DNA of 64,000 bases from positions 296,530-360,529 of the forward strand of contig JACKDR010000005.1 of assembly GCA_020633495.1 (NCBI GenBank). The letters run 5' to 3'. A program made the translations under genes and the position numbers. This DNA is from Kofleriaceae bacterium (GTDB lineage: Bacteria; Myxococcota_A; Polyangia; Haliangiales; Haliangiaceae). Positions 9,401-16,887 of this stretch are shown in pieces; the first letter of the stretch is position 1; each line of letters begins with the position of its first letter. Under the pieces are notes generated by a model. The model worked only from the letters and a program-made list of their open reading frames with translations. It did not search any database and was not told the DNA's origin.

Positions 9401-10786
9401 GAGGTGGGCCAGCGCGCGCGCGGCGTCGCGGAACATGACGACCAGAGCGCGGAGGCGATCGCGGGCGCGCGCCGGGAGCGCGGGGGCGTCGTCGCGGGGC
9501 AGCGCCGGTGCGTCGGGGAAGGCGTCGGCGACGGCGGCGGTGTCGTCGCGGTCGACCGCGTCGTCGGCGGCGCGGGCGGCGCCGCTGCGGCGCAGGGCGC
9601 GGACGTGGGCGGACGCGGTCGAGACCGCCTGATCGAGGGTCGCGCCGCCGGCCAGGCCGCGGGCGACGTGGGCGAGGTCGGCGCCGTCGACGACCTCCAT
9701 CGTGTAGTACGGCCGGCCGTCGTGGACGCCGACGGCGAGGACCTTGACGACGTTCGGGTGCTCGCAGCGGGCGAGCGCGGCGACCTCGCGGCGGAAGCGG
9801 GCGACCGCGACCGGATCGTCGGAGGCGCCCGGCGGCAGCATCTTGAGCGCGACGGTGCGGTCGAGGGTCTCCTGGCGGGCGAGGTAGACCACGCCCATGC
9901 CGCCCTCGCCGAGCTTGCCGAGGATGCGGTAGTCGCCGAAGCGGGTGGCATCGGCGGGCTCGTCGTCGTCGGCGGCGGCGCGGCCGGGCAGCATCGCGGC
10001 GTCGAGGTCGGCCTCGACGGTCGGGCACACCGCGGCCAGCGCCTTGGCCTTGAGCTGCTCGCCGCCGACGTAGTCGAGGAAGCGCGCGGCGCGGCCCCGG
10101 CCGTTGAAGAACAGCACCCGCTCGCGCAGCTCGGCGGCCTCGTACAGCAGCCACGGGTGCAGCGACCGGTACCCGCCGCCGCGCGCCTGGTACAGCCGGT
10201 GCGGCAGGACGTCGTCGTCGACGACCGTGCCGCGCGGGTCGATGACCACCGCGGCGGCGCCGGTGAGATCCAGCACGCGGCCGCGCCGGGCCCCGGCGGC
10301 GTCGACCTCGACCGCGTCGACCAGGACCAGCCGGGCGTCGTCGGGCCAGAACACGTCGGCGCGCCAGGCGGCGTCGAGACCGGCCGCGAGCACCTCGCCC
10401 GCGTGCTCGTAGAACGTCGGGGCGCGCACCGCGCCGTGGCCGAGCACGGCGTTGCGGTAGCCGGCCAGCGGCTCGAGCAGCTTGGCCGCGGTGGTGGAGC
10501 GCGGCGCGCCGGCCCGGCCGTGCGCCTCCTCGCCCAGCAGCTGCTGCACCGCCAGCAGCGCGGGCTCGTCGAGGATGCGATCGCCGGCGCCGGCCACGAA
10601 CACCGCGGTCCAGTCGCCGGTCGACGGCATCGCCAGGCGGGCGCGATCCTCGGGCGGGCGCGCCGCCACCGCGAGGCGGACGCTCGCCTCCCACCCGAAG
10701 TAGGCCAGGTCATGGCGCTCCTTGGCCGACTTGGCGTTGCGCGCACGCAGCAACAGCGCGGCGATCGGCAGGGGCGGGACCTTCAT
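6416..10786 (-). CDS. Ser/Thr protein kinase with N-terminal unknown domain and C-terminal WD40 propellers
   Basis: 1456 residues. Residues 1-280 form an uncharacterised domain with the motif RNAVLGH at 111-117. The kinase domain spans about 283-610: Gly loop GKLGEGGMGVVY at 290-301, VALK lysine at 315, HRDVKPAN at 469-476, DLG instead of DFG at 490-492, and YLPPE. About 85 Ala/Asp-rich residues (372-450) are inserted between the hinge and the catalytic loop. One membrane helix lies at 637-657, then a short Ala/Arg-rich coiled-coil-like region and 16 WD40-type repeats (FSPDGxRVVTAS...RIWDAATG) from about 760 to the end, enough for two propellers. The kinase should be cytoplasmic and the WD40 part on the other side of the membrane. 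The start MKVPPLP avoids a 28-codon low-complexity extension. Targets unknown. Confidence 0.93.
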   Translation of the reverse strand: MKVPPLPIAALLLRARNAKSAKERHDLAYFGWEASVRLAVAARPPEDRARLAMPSTGDWTAVFVAGAGDRILDEPALLAVQQLLGEEAHGRAGAPRSTTAAKLLEPLAGYRNAVLGHGAVRAPTFYEHAGEVLAAGLDAAWRADVFWPDDARLVLVDAVEVDAAGARRGRVLDLTGAAAVVIDPRGTVVDDDVLPHRLYQARGGGYRSLHPWLLYEAAELRERVLFFNGRGRAARFLDYVGGEQLKAKALAAVCPTVEADLDAAMLPGRAAADDDEPADATRFGDYRILGKLGEGGMGVVYLARQETLDRTVALKMLPPGASDDPVAVARFRREVAALARCEHPNVVKVLAVGVHDGRPYYTMEVVDGADLAHVARGLAGGATLDQAVSTASAHVRALRRSGAARAADDAVDRDDTAAVADAFPDAPALPRDDAPALPARARDRLRALVVMFRDAARALAHLHDQGILHRDVKPANLMVTAADHRVVVMDLGLAALADASQSLTRDKGAILGTLRYLPPEQLQRSLLTLDRRADVYSLGATFYELLTGKPFFDGDSEVRLLEQVLRDRPVPPRVANPELPADLAVVLTKATEKDPRLRYDDAEALARDLEAWLDGRPIAARPPSLGYVLQLAIRRHRAVAAIVAASLVVAGCGATWFLVREHRLRGDAERARRDADTARGDAEHARDAARAAEQHAQVELARNLTEQGRVALLDQHPGRAASYLAAAYPVLPDDLGVRTLVARAMMDVERLRLTMHHDEGAVDAVFTPDGTRVVSAGNDRTAQLWDAATGARLATLRGHTDTLWSVVLSPDGHTFLTAGNDHTARLWDATTGAALHVLDGHAAAVHAVAFRPDGQVAITGAMDGTAFLWDVATGTRRATLTGHTAQVNGAAFSPDGRRVVTCSDDGTARIWDADTGAARATLRHVSIMTERYNPVGKSVDVAVFSPDGSRVTLGSEDGTIQIWDVARGALLTQITGNGVPAQLVTYSPDGGWLFTGGPEPVVHVWNATTGAASGELVGHGNDVTAIRFSPDGDRIATASKDGTARIWDGRSGTPWATLEAGTQAVWTVAFSPDGARLVTASADGSVRVWDAGLRDRSAVLSGHRGLVEEASFSRDGRRIVTSGVDGTARTWDAATGAPLATLVEDKTGFVAAAFDPGGDRVAVRGPGGTVQIVDTTTGAVRVTLTGHEDLVVDIAFVPDGTRVVTASADHTARIWDATSGALERTLSGHTAALMHVDVSPDGRRVVTASVDHTARIWDVATGAAIATLAHDDIVASARFSPDGARVVTASLDKTARIWDAATGAPVAAITGHANWVLAARFSPDGKHVLTASADNTATIWDAATGDFQVDLQGHLGWVQDAAWSPDGRRVITASNDKTAAIWDATTGVMLRQLRGHSERVFRTAFSPDGTRALTTGYDGLAVVWDVHLEARPPDAIAGVVAADVPWQVVDGRLVVR

Positions 10787-10923
10787 GCGGGCGAGGTGTC
10801 GATCGTACGTCGCCACGCCGACGCGCCGCCAGCGGGGAGCACGCGATCCGATGGACGGGCTCCTGGACACACCTTGCCAGAGATTTCCCCACGGGCCGCG
10901 GCGCCGCCGTCCACGGGTCTCGC

Positions 10924-12063
10924 ATGAAGCGAATCCCCATCATCGTCGCGTGTCTCGGTCTGCTGGGTGCGTGCGTGGACGAGCCCGGGCCCGAGCCGGG
11001 AGCACCGACCGACGTCGTCGATGCCAAGGGCAACCGCTGGCGCCTGCGCGGGCCGGCGACGCTCGCGGCCGACGGCAGCCTCGACCCGGCCGACGCGGTG
11101 GCCGCCCGGGCGCCAGACGTCCCGTCCTCCGACGCCGAGCGCGCCGCGAGCCTGCGCCCGGTGGTGTTCTTCGACGGCAACGAGTACGAGCTCGACGCCT
11201 CGGACGACGAGATCCTGGCGCGCTACGCCGCGATCGAGGCCCAGGGACGCGCGGGCGGCGCCCCGGGCGCTCCCGACGACCGCGCCCGCCCCGACGAGCG
11301 CGGACCGCAGGGCGTCGTCGCCGGCACCGACGACCGCATCCCGATCGGCTACGCCAACGTCCGCTACTACCCGAGCAGCGCGGTCGGGGTCTCGGTCAGC
11401 ATGACGCGCGCGCCGTACTGGGAGGCCGGCGGCACCGACGCGTGCACGCTCACGATGATCGGGCCGTCGACCGCGATCAGCGCGGCGCATTGCTTCTACC
11501 GGCCCAACGTCGGCTGGCACCCGGTGAAGAGCTGGGCGTTCGGCGTGTCCAGCCTGTTCGGCGCCGGCCGGAACCTCGCCTACCCCACCACCACCGGCTG
11601 CTACTGGGTGACGATCCCGAGCGGCGCGACCACCAGCCGGTCGCCGTACTACGACTACGCGGTGATCGAGTTCTCGAACAGCCAGGCCCCGACGTGCAAC
11701 CTGTTCCCGGGCTACGCCGTCGGCTGGTACGGCTGGTGGACCGCGAGCGACGAGCAGATCGAGAACACCAACGTCCGCATCAACGGCTACCCGTCGCCGG
11801 CTCCGGCGGGCTCGTTCGTGTGGCCGTCCGAGTTCACGCAGGGCGACTACCGCGGCGCGCTGCGCGTCGACGGCTCGCGTTACCTGCTGCGCTTCGATCT
11901 CGACGTCACCGGCGGCAACAGCGGCAGCGGGCTCGCGCAGGAGCTGTTCGCGCCCGGCGACCGCTACGTCACCGGCATCGTCGTCGGCGAGGCCGAGACC
12001 AACTGGGGGCGGCGCCTCGACGCCACCGTGCGCGACTTCGTCCTCGCGTACTCGGCGCTGTGA
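10924..12063 (+). CDS. Lipoprotein trypsin-like serine protease (V8/glutamyl endopeptidase-like, S1 fold)
   Basis: 379 residues. Signal peptide and lipobox LGLLGAC (Cys17). After a pro-region of about 130 residues, the mature-looking domain starts near RIPIGYANVRYYP. The catalytic triad is visible: SAAHCF (His about 183), YDYAVIEF (Asp about 244) and GGNSGSG (Ser about 341). The fold and the TGGNSGSG signature fit secreted S1 peptidases of the V8-like type. The long pro-region may keep the enzyme inactive until export. A role in digestion of external protein fits a predatory lifestyle, but that is inference. Confidence 0.88.
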   Translation: MKRIPIIVACLGLLGACVDEPGPEPGAPTDVVDAKGNRWRLRGPATLAADGSLDPADAVAARAPDVPSSDAERAASLRPVVFFDGNEYELDASDDEILARYAAIEAQGRAGGAPGAPDDRARPDERGPQGVVAGTDDRIPIGYANVRYYPSSAVGVSVSMTRAPYWEAGGTDACTLTMIGPSTAISAAHCFYRPNVGWHPVKSWAFGVSSLFGAGRNLAYPTTTGCYWVTIPSGATTSRSPYYDYAVIEFSNSQAPTCNLFPGYAVGWYGWWTASDEQIENTNVRINGYPSPAPAGSFVWPSEFTQGDYRGALRVDGSRYLLRFDLDVTGGNSGSGLAQELFAPGDRYVTGIVVGEAETNWGRRLDATVRDFVLAYSAL

Positions 12064-12071
12064 GCGCCCGC

Positions 12072-12665
12072 TCAGGGCGCCGCGCCGTCGTCGATCGTGT
12101 ACCGCTCGCGACCACCGGCGGCGGCGATGGACAGCGTGCCCTGCCTCAGGCTGACCTTGCAGCCGCGCCGCTTGCACGCCACCCGGACCGGCTTCGAGCA
12201 GGCCGGGGCGTCGGCCAGCGAGCACACCACGACGTCGGCGTTGCGCTGCCACCGGCCGCGCCAGACCACCTCGAGGCCGTGGCCGCGGTTGCCCTCGCGG
12301 TAGTCCTGGTGGCTCCAGTCGAGCCGGAACACCGCCGCGGCGCCGCCGTCGGCGAGCGTCCCGGCGACGATGTGGACCCCGTCGTAGCGCTCGCGGGCGC
12401 GATCTTCGGACATGTGCGCGATCGAGCTGACCACGTCGCCGGCCTCGAAGTAGAAGACCTGCTGGTCGAGGTTGCCGATGGCCACGGTCGCGGACGACGC
12501 CGTGGCGTCGTCCGCGGTGCGCACCGCCGCCGCCACGTAGTCGCCGAGGACCGCGCGGTCGATCGAGCACAGCCCGAGGACCGCGCAGTCGCCCAGCCGA
12601 GCCGGGGTGACCGGCGCCGCGTCGAGCGCCAGGGTCGAGGCGACGCCGAGGACGACGAGCATCAT
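12072..12665 (-). CDS. Hypothetical secreted protein
   Basis: 197 residues. The N-terminus MMLVVLGVASTLALDAAPVT is a short signal peptide. The body includes paired strands (QQVFYFEAGDVVSSI, GVHIVAGTLADGGAAAVFRL, HGLEVVWRGRWQRNADVVVC) and four cysteines in its second half. It converges with the protease gene across nine bases. Two adjacent ATGs are possible starts. No family recognised; periplasmic location likely. Confidence 0.65.
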   Translation of the reverse strand: MMLVVLGVASTLALDAAPVTPARLGDCAVLGLCSIDRAVLGDYVAAAVRTADDATASSATVAIGNLDQQVFYFEAGDVVSSIAHMSEDRARERYDGVHIVAGTLADGGAAAVFRLDWSHQDYREGNRGHGLEVVWRGRWQRNADVVVCSLADAPACSKPVRVACKRRGCKVSLRQGTLSIAAAGGRERYTIDDGAAP

Positions 12666-12750
12666 GCACGGTCAACGCGCGACGGGCCGCGGTTGTTGCA
12701 CCGGCCTCGCCACGGAACGCCGCGGGCGGCCGTGGCGACCTCGTCCTGCC

Positions 12751-12808
12751 CTCCTCCGTGACAAGCAACGGCTGGCCCAGATCGTCGACGCCGTCGGACC
12801 GCGCGGCT
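12751..12808 (+). pseudogene. 3' fragment of a second Imm51-like immunity gene
   Basis: These 58 bases match 15039-15096 at roughly 50 of 58 positions and encode LLRDKQRLAQIVDAVGPRG, the C-terminus of the Imm51-like protein at 14766-15107 (LLRDKRRLAQVVDAIGPRG). Nothing of the upstream part remains here. It indicates that an earlier copy was lost by deletion, or that only its tail was copied. Confidence 0.75.
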
Positions 12809-12865
12809 GCGCACGCGCGCCATGCCGTGGCAACCCGGCAGCTCGTGGGGACCCGCGGTGGCTGT

Positions 12866-13454
12866 TCAGCTCGGTGCGTCCGTGACGTAGCGCTGGATGG
12901 TGGGCCCGAGCCAGGCGACGACGTCGCGCGCGACTCATCCTGGCTGCCGCGGGCATGCGGAAGACATAGCGGCACAGCGCCATGCCCAGGAGCTGACTCG
13001 CCACCAGGATCGCGCGCACCTGCGTACGCGCCGGATCGTCGGACAGCGCGCCGATCATCGACGCGACCTGGGTCCCCAGGACGGCACGGACGCGCTTCTC
13101 GGCGGCTTCGTGGGTCACCGAGGCACGCAGCAACGCGGTGAAGGTGTCATCCCGTTCCCATCGATCGAGGAAGTGCGCGACCAACCCGGCCCCCACCTGG
13201 TCGCGTGGTAGCGACGCGAAGTCGGGCAGCCCCAGATCGAAGTCGGCCGCCACGGTGAACAGCTGCTCCTTGTTGCCGAAGTAGCGGATCACCAGCGCGG
13301 GATCGATGCCGGCGTCGAGCGCGATGGCCCGGATGGTGGCCCGCTCGTAGCCCTCCGACGCGAAGCGGGTGCGGGCCGCGTCCAGGATTCTCGCCTTCGT
13401 GCCCTCGAGGTCTCGGCTTCGAGGCGCTGATGTTGTCCCGGGTTTTCGAGCCAT
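12866..13454 (-). pseudogene. TetR-family regulator with a frameshift near its C-terminus
   Basis: The N-terminal helix-turn-helix is typical: KARILDAARTRFASEGYERA then TIRAIALDAGIDPALVIRYF (residues about 15-60), followed by a helical ligand domain. The open frame loses similarity after RMPAAARMSRA. One base removed in the CG run at 12924-12932 restores RDVVAWLGPTIQRYVTDAPS and a stop at 12866, a normal TetR end; uncorrected, the frame runs on to 12672. Domain and length (about 195) then fit the family. It is divergent from the hydrolase at 13540, and two palindromes lie between them, so it probably represses that gene and itself. The uncorrected protein may still be functional, since only the last 20-25 residues change. 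Confidence 0.85.
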
Positions 13455-13467
13455 TGCACGTTTGTAA

Positions 13468-13483
13468 GTCAACGACCGTTGAC
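13468..13483. promoter_or_regulatory. Palindromic operator 1 between tetR and the hydrolase
   Basis: GTCAACGACCGTTGAC is a perfect inverted repeat (GTCAACG, AC, CGTTGAC). It lies 14 bp from the tetR start codon, where a bound repressor would block tetR transcription. It shares its half-sites with the second site at 13511. Confidence 0.75.
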
Positions 13484-13510
13484 AAGCAACCCGGCCGTGG
13501 CCATTCTCAG

Positions 13511-13526
13511 GTCAACGCTTGTTGAC
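13511..13526. promoter_or_regulatory. Palindromic operator 2, next to the hydrolase ribosome-binding site
   Basis: GTCAACGCTTGTTGAC repeats the GTCAAC/GTTGAC half-sites of the site at 13468, with centres 43 bp apart (about four helical turns). It is followed at once by AGGAGGA (13529-13535) and the ATG at 13540, so a bound TetR would cover the hydrolase promoter or start site. Confidence 0.75.
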
Positions 13527-13539
13527 ATAGGAGGAAGCC

Positions 13540-13587
13540 ATGAACGACGCCATGAACGACGCCATGAACGACGCCATGAACGAAGCT
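13540..13587 (+). repeat. Four tandem 12-bp units at the start of the hydrolase gene
   Basis: ATGAACGACGCC is repeated three times, with a fourth unit ATGAACGAAGCT, giving MNDAMNDAMNDAMNEA. Each unit begins with an in-frame ATG. The first follows a good AGGAGGA site; loss or gain of units would lengthen or shorten the N-terminus without changing frame. Confidence 0.95.
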
Positions 13588-14439
13588 GGTCGAACCCAGC
13601 GCGCAGCTCGACCGATCCGCAGTGGGGTGATCCCGGTGCCCGGCGCCCGGCTCTACTACGAGTCGGTGGGAAGTGGCCCGCCGCTGCTCCTGATTCCAGG
13701 GGGCAACGGAACGGCTCACATCTTCGGCCCGATCGCGCAGCTCCTGGCCGAGCGCTTCACCGTCGTCACGTACGACCGACGAGGCTTCGCGCGGAGCGAG
13801 CTCGACGGCGCCCAGGACTACGGGCGTCGACTCGAGACCGACGCGGATGACGCGCTCGCGGTGATCGAGCGGGTGGCGGGCGCACCGACGACCGTGTTCG
13901 GCCCCAGCTCGGGCGCGCTGGTCGCGTTGCAGGCGATCAGCCAGGCACGTGGCTCGATCGACAAGGCCGTCGCCTGCGAGCCGCCGGCCATGAAGCAGCT
14001 CGCGAACGGGCCGCAGGTGCTCGACCTGCTCGACGAGGTGTACGACCTCTACAAGCGGTCCGGAATCGCGCCGGCGCTCGAGCTGTTCAACAACAAGATG
14101 TTTCCGCGCGAGACCGTCGAACACTTCGCGCGGTTGCGCGACATGAACCTGCCCGGGGTCCGCGCCGCCGTCGACTACTGGTTCGAGCACGAGCTCCGTC
14201 AGTACTGCGCGGTCGATCTCGACATCGACGCGTTGAAGGCCAACGCGGGCCGCATCGTGGTGGCCGCAGGTCAGGGTTCGCGTGGCTATCCGCTGTACGA
14301 GCTGTCCGCGAACCTGGCCAACAAGCTCGGCCAGGCTGCGACCGAGCTGCCCGGCGCCCACACCGGGTACGCGACCCGCGCCGCCGAGTTCGCGCCGGCG
14401 CTGCTCGACCTCCTCGGCAGGGTCGACGCGAGGTCGTGA
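13540..14439 (+). CDS. Alpha/beta hydrolase under TetR control
   Basis: 299 residues. After the tandem-repeat N-terminus and a linker, the alpha/beta hydrolase core starts at about residue 28: LYYESVGSGPPLLLIPGGNG (oxyanion region), VVTYDRRGFARSE, nucleophile elbow GPSSGALVAL (Ser about 126) and a final HTGYATR (His about 283). The acid is probably the aspartate after strand 6 or 7, not identified with certainty. The AGGAGGA site is five bases from the first ATG. Substrate is unknown; a divergent TetR repressor with paired operators suggests induction by a small molecule, perhaps the compound it hydrolyses. Confidence 0.9.
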   Translation: MNDAMNDAMNDAMNEAGRTQRAARPIRSGVIPVPGARLYYESVGSGPPLLLIPGGNGTAHIFGPIAQLLAERFTVVTYDRRGFARSELDGAQDYGRRLETDADDALAVIERVAGAPTTVFGPSSGALVALQAISQARGSIDKAVACEPPAMKQLANGPQVLDLLDEVYDLYKRSGIAPALELFNNKMFPRETVEHFARLRDMNLPGVRAAVDYWFEHELRQYCAVDLDIDALKANAGRIVVAAGQGSRGYPLYELSANLANKLGQAATELPGAHTGYATRAAEFAPALLDLLGRVDARS

Positions 14440-14684
14440 CCGCGGCGTGCCGTGGCGACCACGTCGGTGCTCGGGTTGGGACGGCACGAGAGCGTCGACG
14501 CGGTCGCGGCGATCGCCCACCCGAGCACGGCGCTCGGGATCGCGACGGCGATGTCCAGGCTGTCGAGGACGACGTGCGGCGCCGCGCTCGTCGTGCAGAC
14601 GGCGCACCCGCCGTCGGGCTTCCGTGCGTCGGGGCCCACGACCGCGAACGAGCAGCCGACCAGGAAGGTGCAGAGCGCAAGCAC
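14286..14684 (-). CDS. Possible small lipoprotein (antisense overlap with the hydrolase tail)
   Basis: From a GTG at 14684 the frame encodes LALCTFLVGCSFAVVGPDAR (a lipobox VGC), then a Cys-containing segment CAVCTTSAAPHVVLDSLDIA and a hydrophobic stretch AVAIPSAVLGWAIAATA. This order resembles short myxobacterial lipoproteins in which a Cys-rich piece precedes a single hydrophobic helix. The last 50 codons overlap the hydrolase gene on the other strand and lose character, so the true 3' end may have been lost. High third-position GC supports coding for the first 90 codons. Confidence 0.45.
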   Translation of the reverse strand: MLALCTFLVGCSFAVVGPDARKPDGGCAVCTTSAAPHVVLDSLDIAVAIPSAVLGWAIAATASTLSCRPNPSTDVVATARRGHDLASTLPRRSSSAGANSAARVAYPVWAPGSSVAAWPSLLARFADSSYSG

Positions 14685-14765
14685 GCCGCCCAGGCCGTGG
14701 CTCGTCCGGCGCCTGGGTGCGCTGGCGAGCGGCGCCCAGCTCGTCGTCCTGGTAGCCTCTCGAAC

Positions 14766-15107
14766 GTGGCGGACGACTTCGATCCCTTCGAACTGGTCGA
14801 GACCAGCCCCGGGCAGTTCAGCCTCCTGTTCTCCGAGTTCGAAGCAGCGGCCGAGGTCTTCGAAGAGGCCGGCGTGGAGGGCGGTGGCTACGCCTGGGCC
14901 GCCGTGGCCCGCCACGTCGTGGACAACGACGCGACCGAGCTGAAGGAGCGCATCGACTTCGACCCCGAGGCCAGCCTGTTCTGCGCGTTCGGCGAAGATC
15001 GAGCTGCGTTGACGACGCTCGGCGCCAGGCTTGCGCAGCTCCTCCGCGACAAGCGACGGCTGGCCCAGGTCGTCGACGCGATCGGCCCTCGCGGCTTCGT
15101 CGACTGA
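14766..15107 (+). CDS. Imm51-like immunity protein
   Basis: 113 residues from a GTG start (VADDFDPFELVETSPGQFSL). The blocks FEEAGVEGGGYAWAAVARHV, LKERIDFDPEASLFCAFGED and the C-terminal LLRDKRRLAQVVDAIGPRG match what I recall of the Imm51 family of immunity proteins of polymorphic toxin systems. Members neutralise a toxin delivered by neighbouring cells. No toxin gene is next to it, so it could be an orphan immunity gene against competitors. A fragment of a second copy lies at 12751-12808. It has no signal peptide. The family name is from memory and not verified. Confidence 0.68.
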   Translation: MADDFDPFELVETSPGQFSLLFSEFEAAAEVFEEAGVEGGGYAWAAVARHVVDNDATELKERIDFDPEASLFCAFGEDRAALTTLGARLAQLLRDKRRLAQVVDAIGPRGFVD

Positions 15108-15115
15108 CGTGGAGC

Positions 15116-15541
15116 TCAGTCCCACCAGACGCCGAGCACGCGCATGCGCGGCTGGAGCAGCGGCTGAGCCGGTGACGCTCCGCTCGCCCAGCCTTCCTCG
15201 ATCTCGCTGGGGTCGAGCGCCGCGAGCCAGCCACGGACCTCGTCCGGCTCGGCCGACGTGAGCACGTAGACTCGCTCCGAGAAGGGCCATTCGTCCTCGC
15301 CCTCCATCACCTCGTAGATCTCGACGAGGACATCCTGGACGTTCGGACGAGCGCGCACGTCGCGGAGGACCCGGTAGAAGCCGTCGGTGCCCGGATGCTC
15401 GGCGAGATTGCAGCCGATCGAAGCGAGGTCGTCGTTGCCCTCGAAGAAGTCCTCGAGGCTCACGATCGGAGAGGGCGCCTCGGGATCGGCGGGATCGGCC
15501 TGACGGTTGATCTTGTCGATGAGCTGCTGCCGGTTGTTCAT
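15116..15541 (-). CDS. Hypothetical acidic protein, possible immunity partner
   Basis: 141 residues starting MNNRQQLIDKINRQADPADP. Conserved-looking segments are SLEDFFEGNDDLASIGCNLA, FYRVLRDVRARPNVQDVLVE and WPFSERVYVLTSAEPDEVRG, with a C-terminal VLGVWWD. It is small, acidic, cytoplasmic, and convergent with the Imm51-like gene (8-bp gap). That size and setting fit stand-alone immunity proteins, but I do not recognise its family; the immunity idea is inference. Confidence 0.6.
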   Translation of the reverse strand: MNNRQQLIDKINRQADPADPEAPSPIVSLEDFFEGNDDLASIGCNLAEHPGTDGFYRVLRDVRARPNVQDVLVEIYEVMEGEDEWPFSERVYVLTSAEPDEVRGWLAALDPSEIEEGWASGASPAQPLLQPRMRVLGVWWD

Positions 15542-15855
15542 GGACCGAGCCTCGCGTCGAGGGAAGCTGACATCGGACTTCCATCACCAACGGATCACAC
15601 CGCTCGAGTAGACCATCAGCGCGAGACGAACACGAGTGTCTTTCGGCGCAGGCGAGGTGTGGCGTCGATGCGTGACTTGTTCACGGGCGCCCTGCTCCTC
15701 CCCTGACCCGCGAGGAGATGCGCCAGGCGATCGCGCCGCTACGAGCTGATCACGCCGCCGTCGCCGCCTCCCCCAGGTGCTGCGGTGATCGGCAGCGCAG
15801 GTAGGTTCCAAGACCCCGCTCCGCGAGCGATTCTCGCAGCCAGACAGGAGCCACG
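15542..15855. other. Intergenic, no gene recognised
   Basis: About 314 bases between a leftward gene and the broken SDR. I see short coding-like pieces only (for example a plus-strand REEMRQAIAPLRADHAAVAA near 15711-15770) without a start or family match, probably eroded DNA. A ribosome site (AGGAG) lies just before the SDR ATG at 15856. Confidence 0.4.
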
Positions 15856-16607
15856 ATGAACAAGCGGACGGACAAGACCCCGGCGATCGTCCTGGGCGCA
15901 TCGGGATCGGTGGGAGCGGCGCTCGTCGCTGCGTTGCTGCGCGACGCTCGCTTCGACCCGATCATCGTCGTCGCACGCCGCCCAGCGCCGGAGGTCGTGG
16001 CGGCGGCCCACGACGCCGGCAAGACCCTGCACGAGCGCATCGTGCCCGAGATGACGCCGGCGGCGCTCGAAGCCGCGACCGTCGCGGCGCTGGACGGGAT
16101 CGAAGGCGACGTCGAGGGGTTCAGCACGCTCGGCATCGGTGCCAGGACCGGGAAGATCACGGTCGCGGAGCACCGTGCGGTCGACGTCGAGTTGAACGCG
16201 GCGTTTGCGCGCGGCCTGCAGTCGTCGGGACGAGTGCGGCACCTGGGGTTGATGACCGCGATCGGCGCCGATCCGACCGCGAGCGAGACCGGCGGGGGGC
16301 AGCCGGCGGGGCGCGCTACAACCGGGTGAAGGGCGAGGCCGAGGAAGCGGTCCGTGCGGTCGGGCCCTCGGTCGTCAGCGTCTTCCGGCCGGCGATGATC
16401 ATCGGCTCGCGACACACCCCGGGCGTCCTCGAGAAGCTCGTTCCGGTGTTCTCGTTCATCACGCCCAAGCGGTTCAAGTCGATCACCGTCGATCAGATCG
16501 CGAAGGCGATGATCGCGGTGGCCATGGCGAGGCCGGAGTCCTCCGCCGTCTATCACTACCCGGAGATGATGGAGGCGATCAGGCACGACGAGGCCTCGAC
16601 CCCGTAG
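15856..16607 (+). pseudogene. NAD(P)-binding SDR-type oxidoreductase, frameshifted at a G6 run
   Basis: The first frame (15856-16329) begins with the nucleotide-binding GASGSVGAALVAALL at residues 14-28 and continues through HLGLMTAIGADPTAS. The second frame carries ARYNRVKGEAEEAVRAVGPS, VFRPAMIIGSRHTPG and ends at 16607. They join into one atypical SDR of about 250 residues (NAD(P)H-binding, HTATIP2/TIP30-like) if one base is removed or two added at GGGGGG, 16294-16299. The YNRVKGEAE piece is the usual YxxxK active-site region. A homopolymer error or a real mutation is equally possible. Confidence 0.85.
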
Positions 16608-16844
16608 CGACGATCGCTGCGCGCTCGCGGTGATCGCGGGGCGCGGGACGCGGGGCGCGGGGCGCGCGGCGCGCGGACCCGACGACGCCGTCGTGGCCCC
16701 CGTCCTCACCCGAGATCGCGCCCTGGCGCTCCAGAACCCGAGCACCGGCCTCGACGGTGGCGCGATCGGTCCGCCGCGCCCGCGCCTGGCTGGCAGGTTT
16801 CGAGGAGCGAACGTGGGGACGGCGCGGCTCCGGGGCATCGATCG

Positions 16845-16876
16845 AATCCGAGTAGAACCGAGTTATTGCTCGGATT
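16845..16876. promoter_or_regulatory. Nested inverted repeats upstream of the MpaB-type oxygenase
   Basis: AATCCGAG (16845-16852) pairs with CTCGGATT (16869-16876), and inside it CCGAG (16858-16862) pairs with CTCGG (16869-16873). The site ends 11 bp before the ATG at 16888 and is AT-richer than its surroundings. This is what an operator for a dimeric repressor looks like; the regulator is not identified. Confidence 0.5.
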
Positions 16877-16887
16877 ATGGTCCTACC

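Noticed and set aside
6344..10927. A 1527-codon open frame on the plus strand
   Set aside because: It is the antisense of the kinase-WD40 gene. High GC in third positions leaves long open frames; its Val/Gly/Asp/Arg-rich sequence has no domain, while the minus strand has complete kinase and WD40 motifs.
14452..14943. Plus-strand open frame between hydrolase and Imm51-like gene
   Set aside because: Ser/Thr/Arg-rich with no start context; the minus-strand lipoprotein pattern and the Imm51-like frame account for the DNA better.
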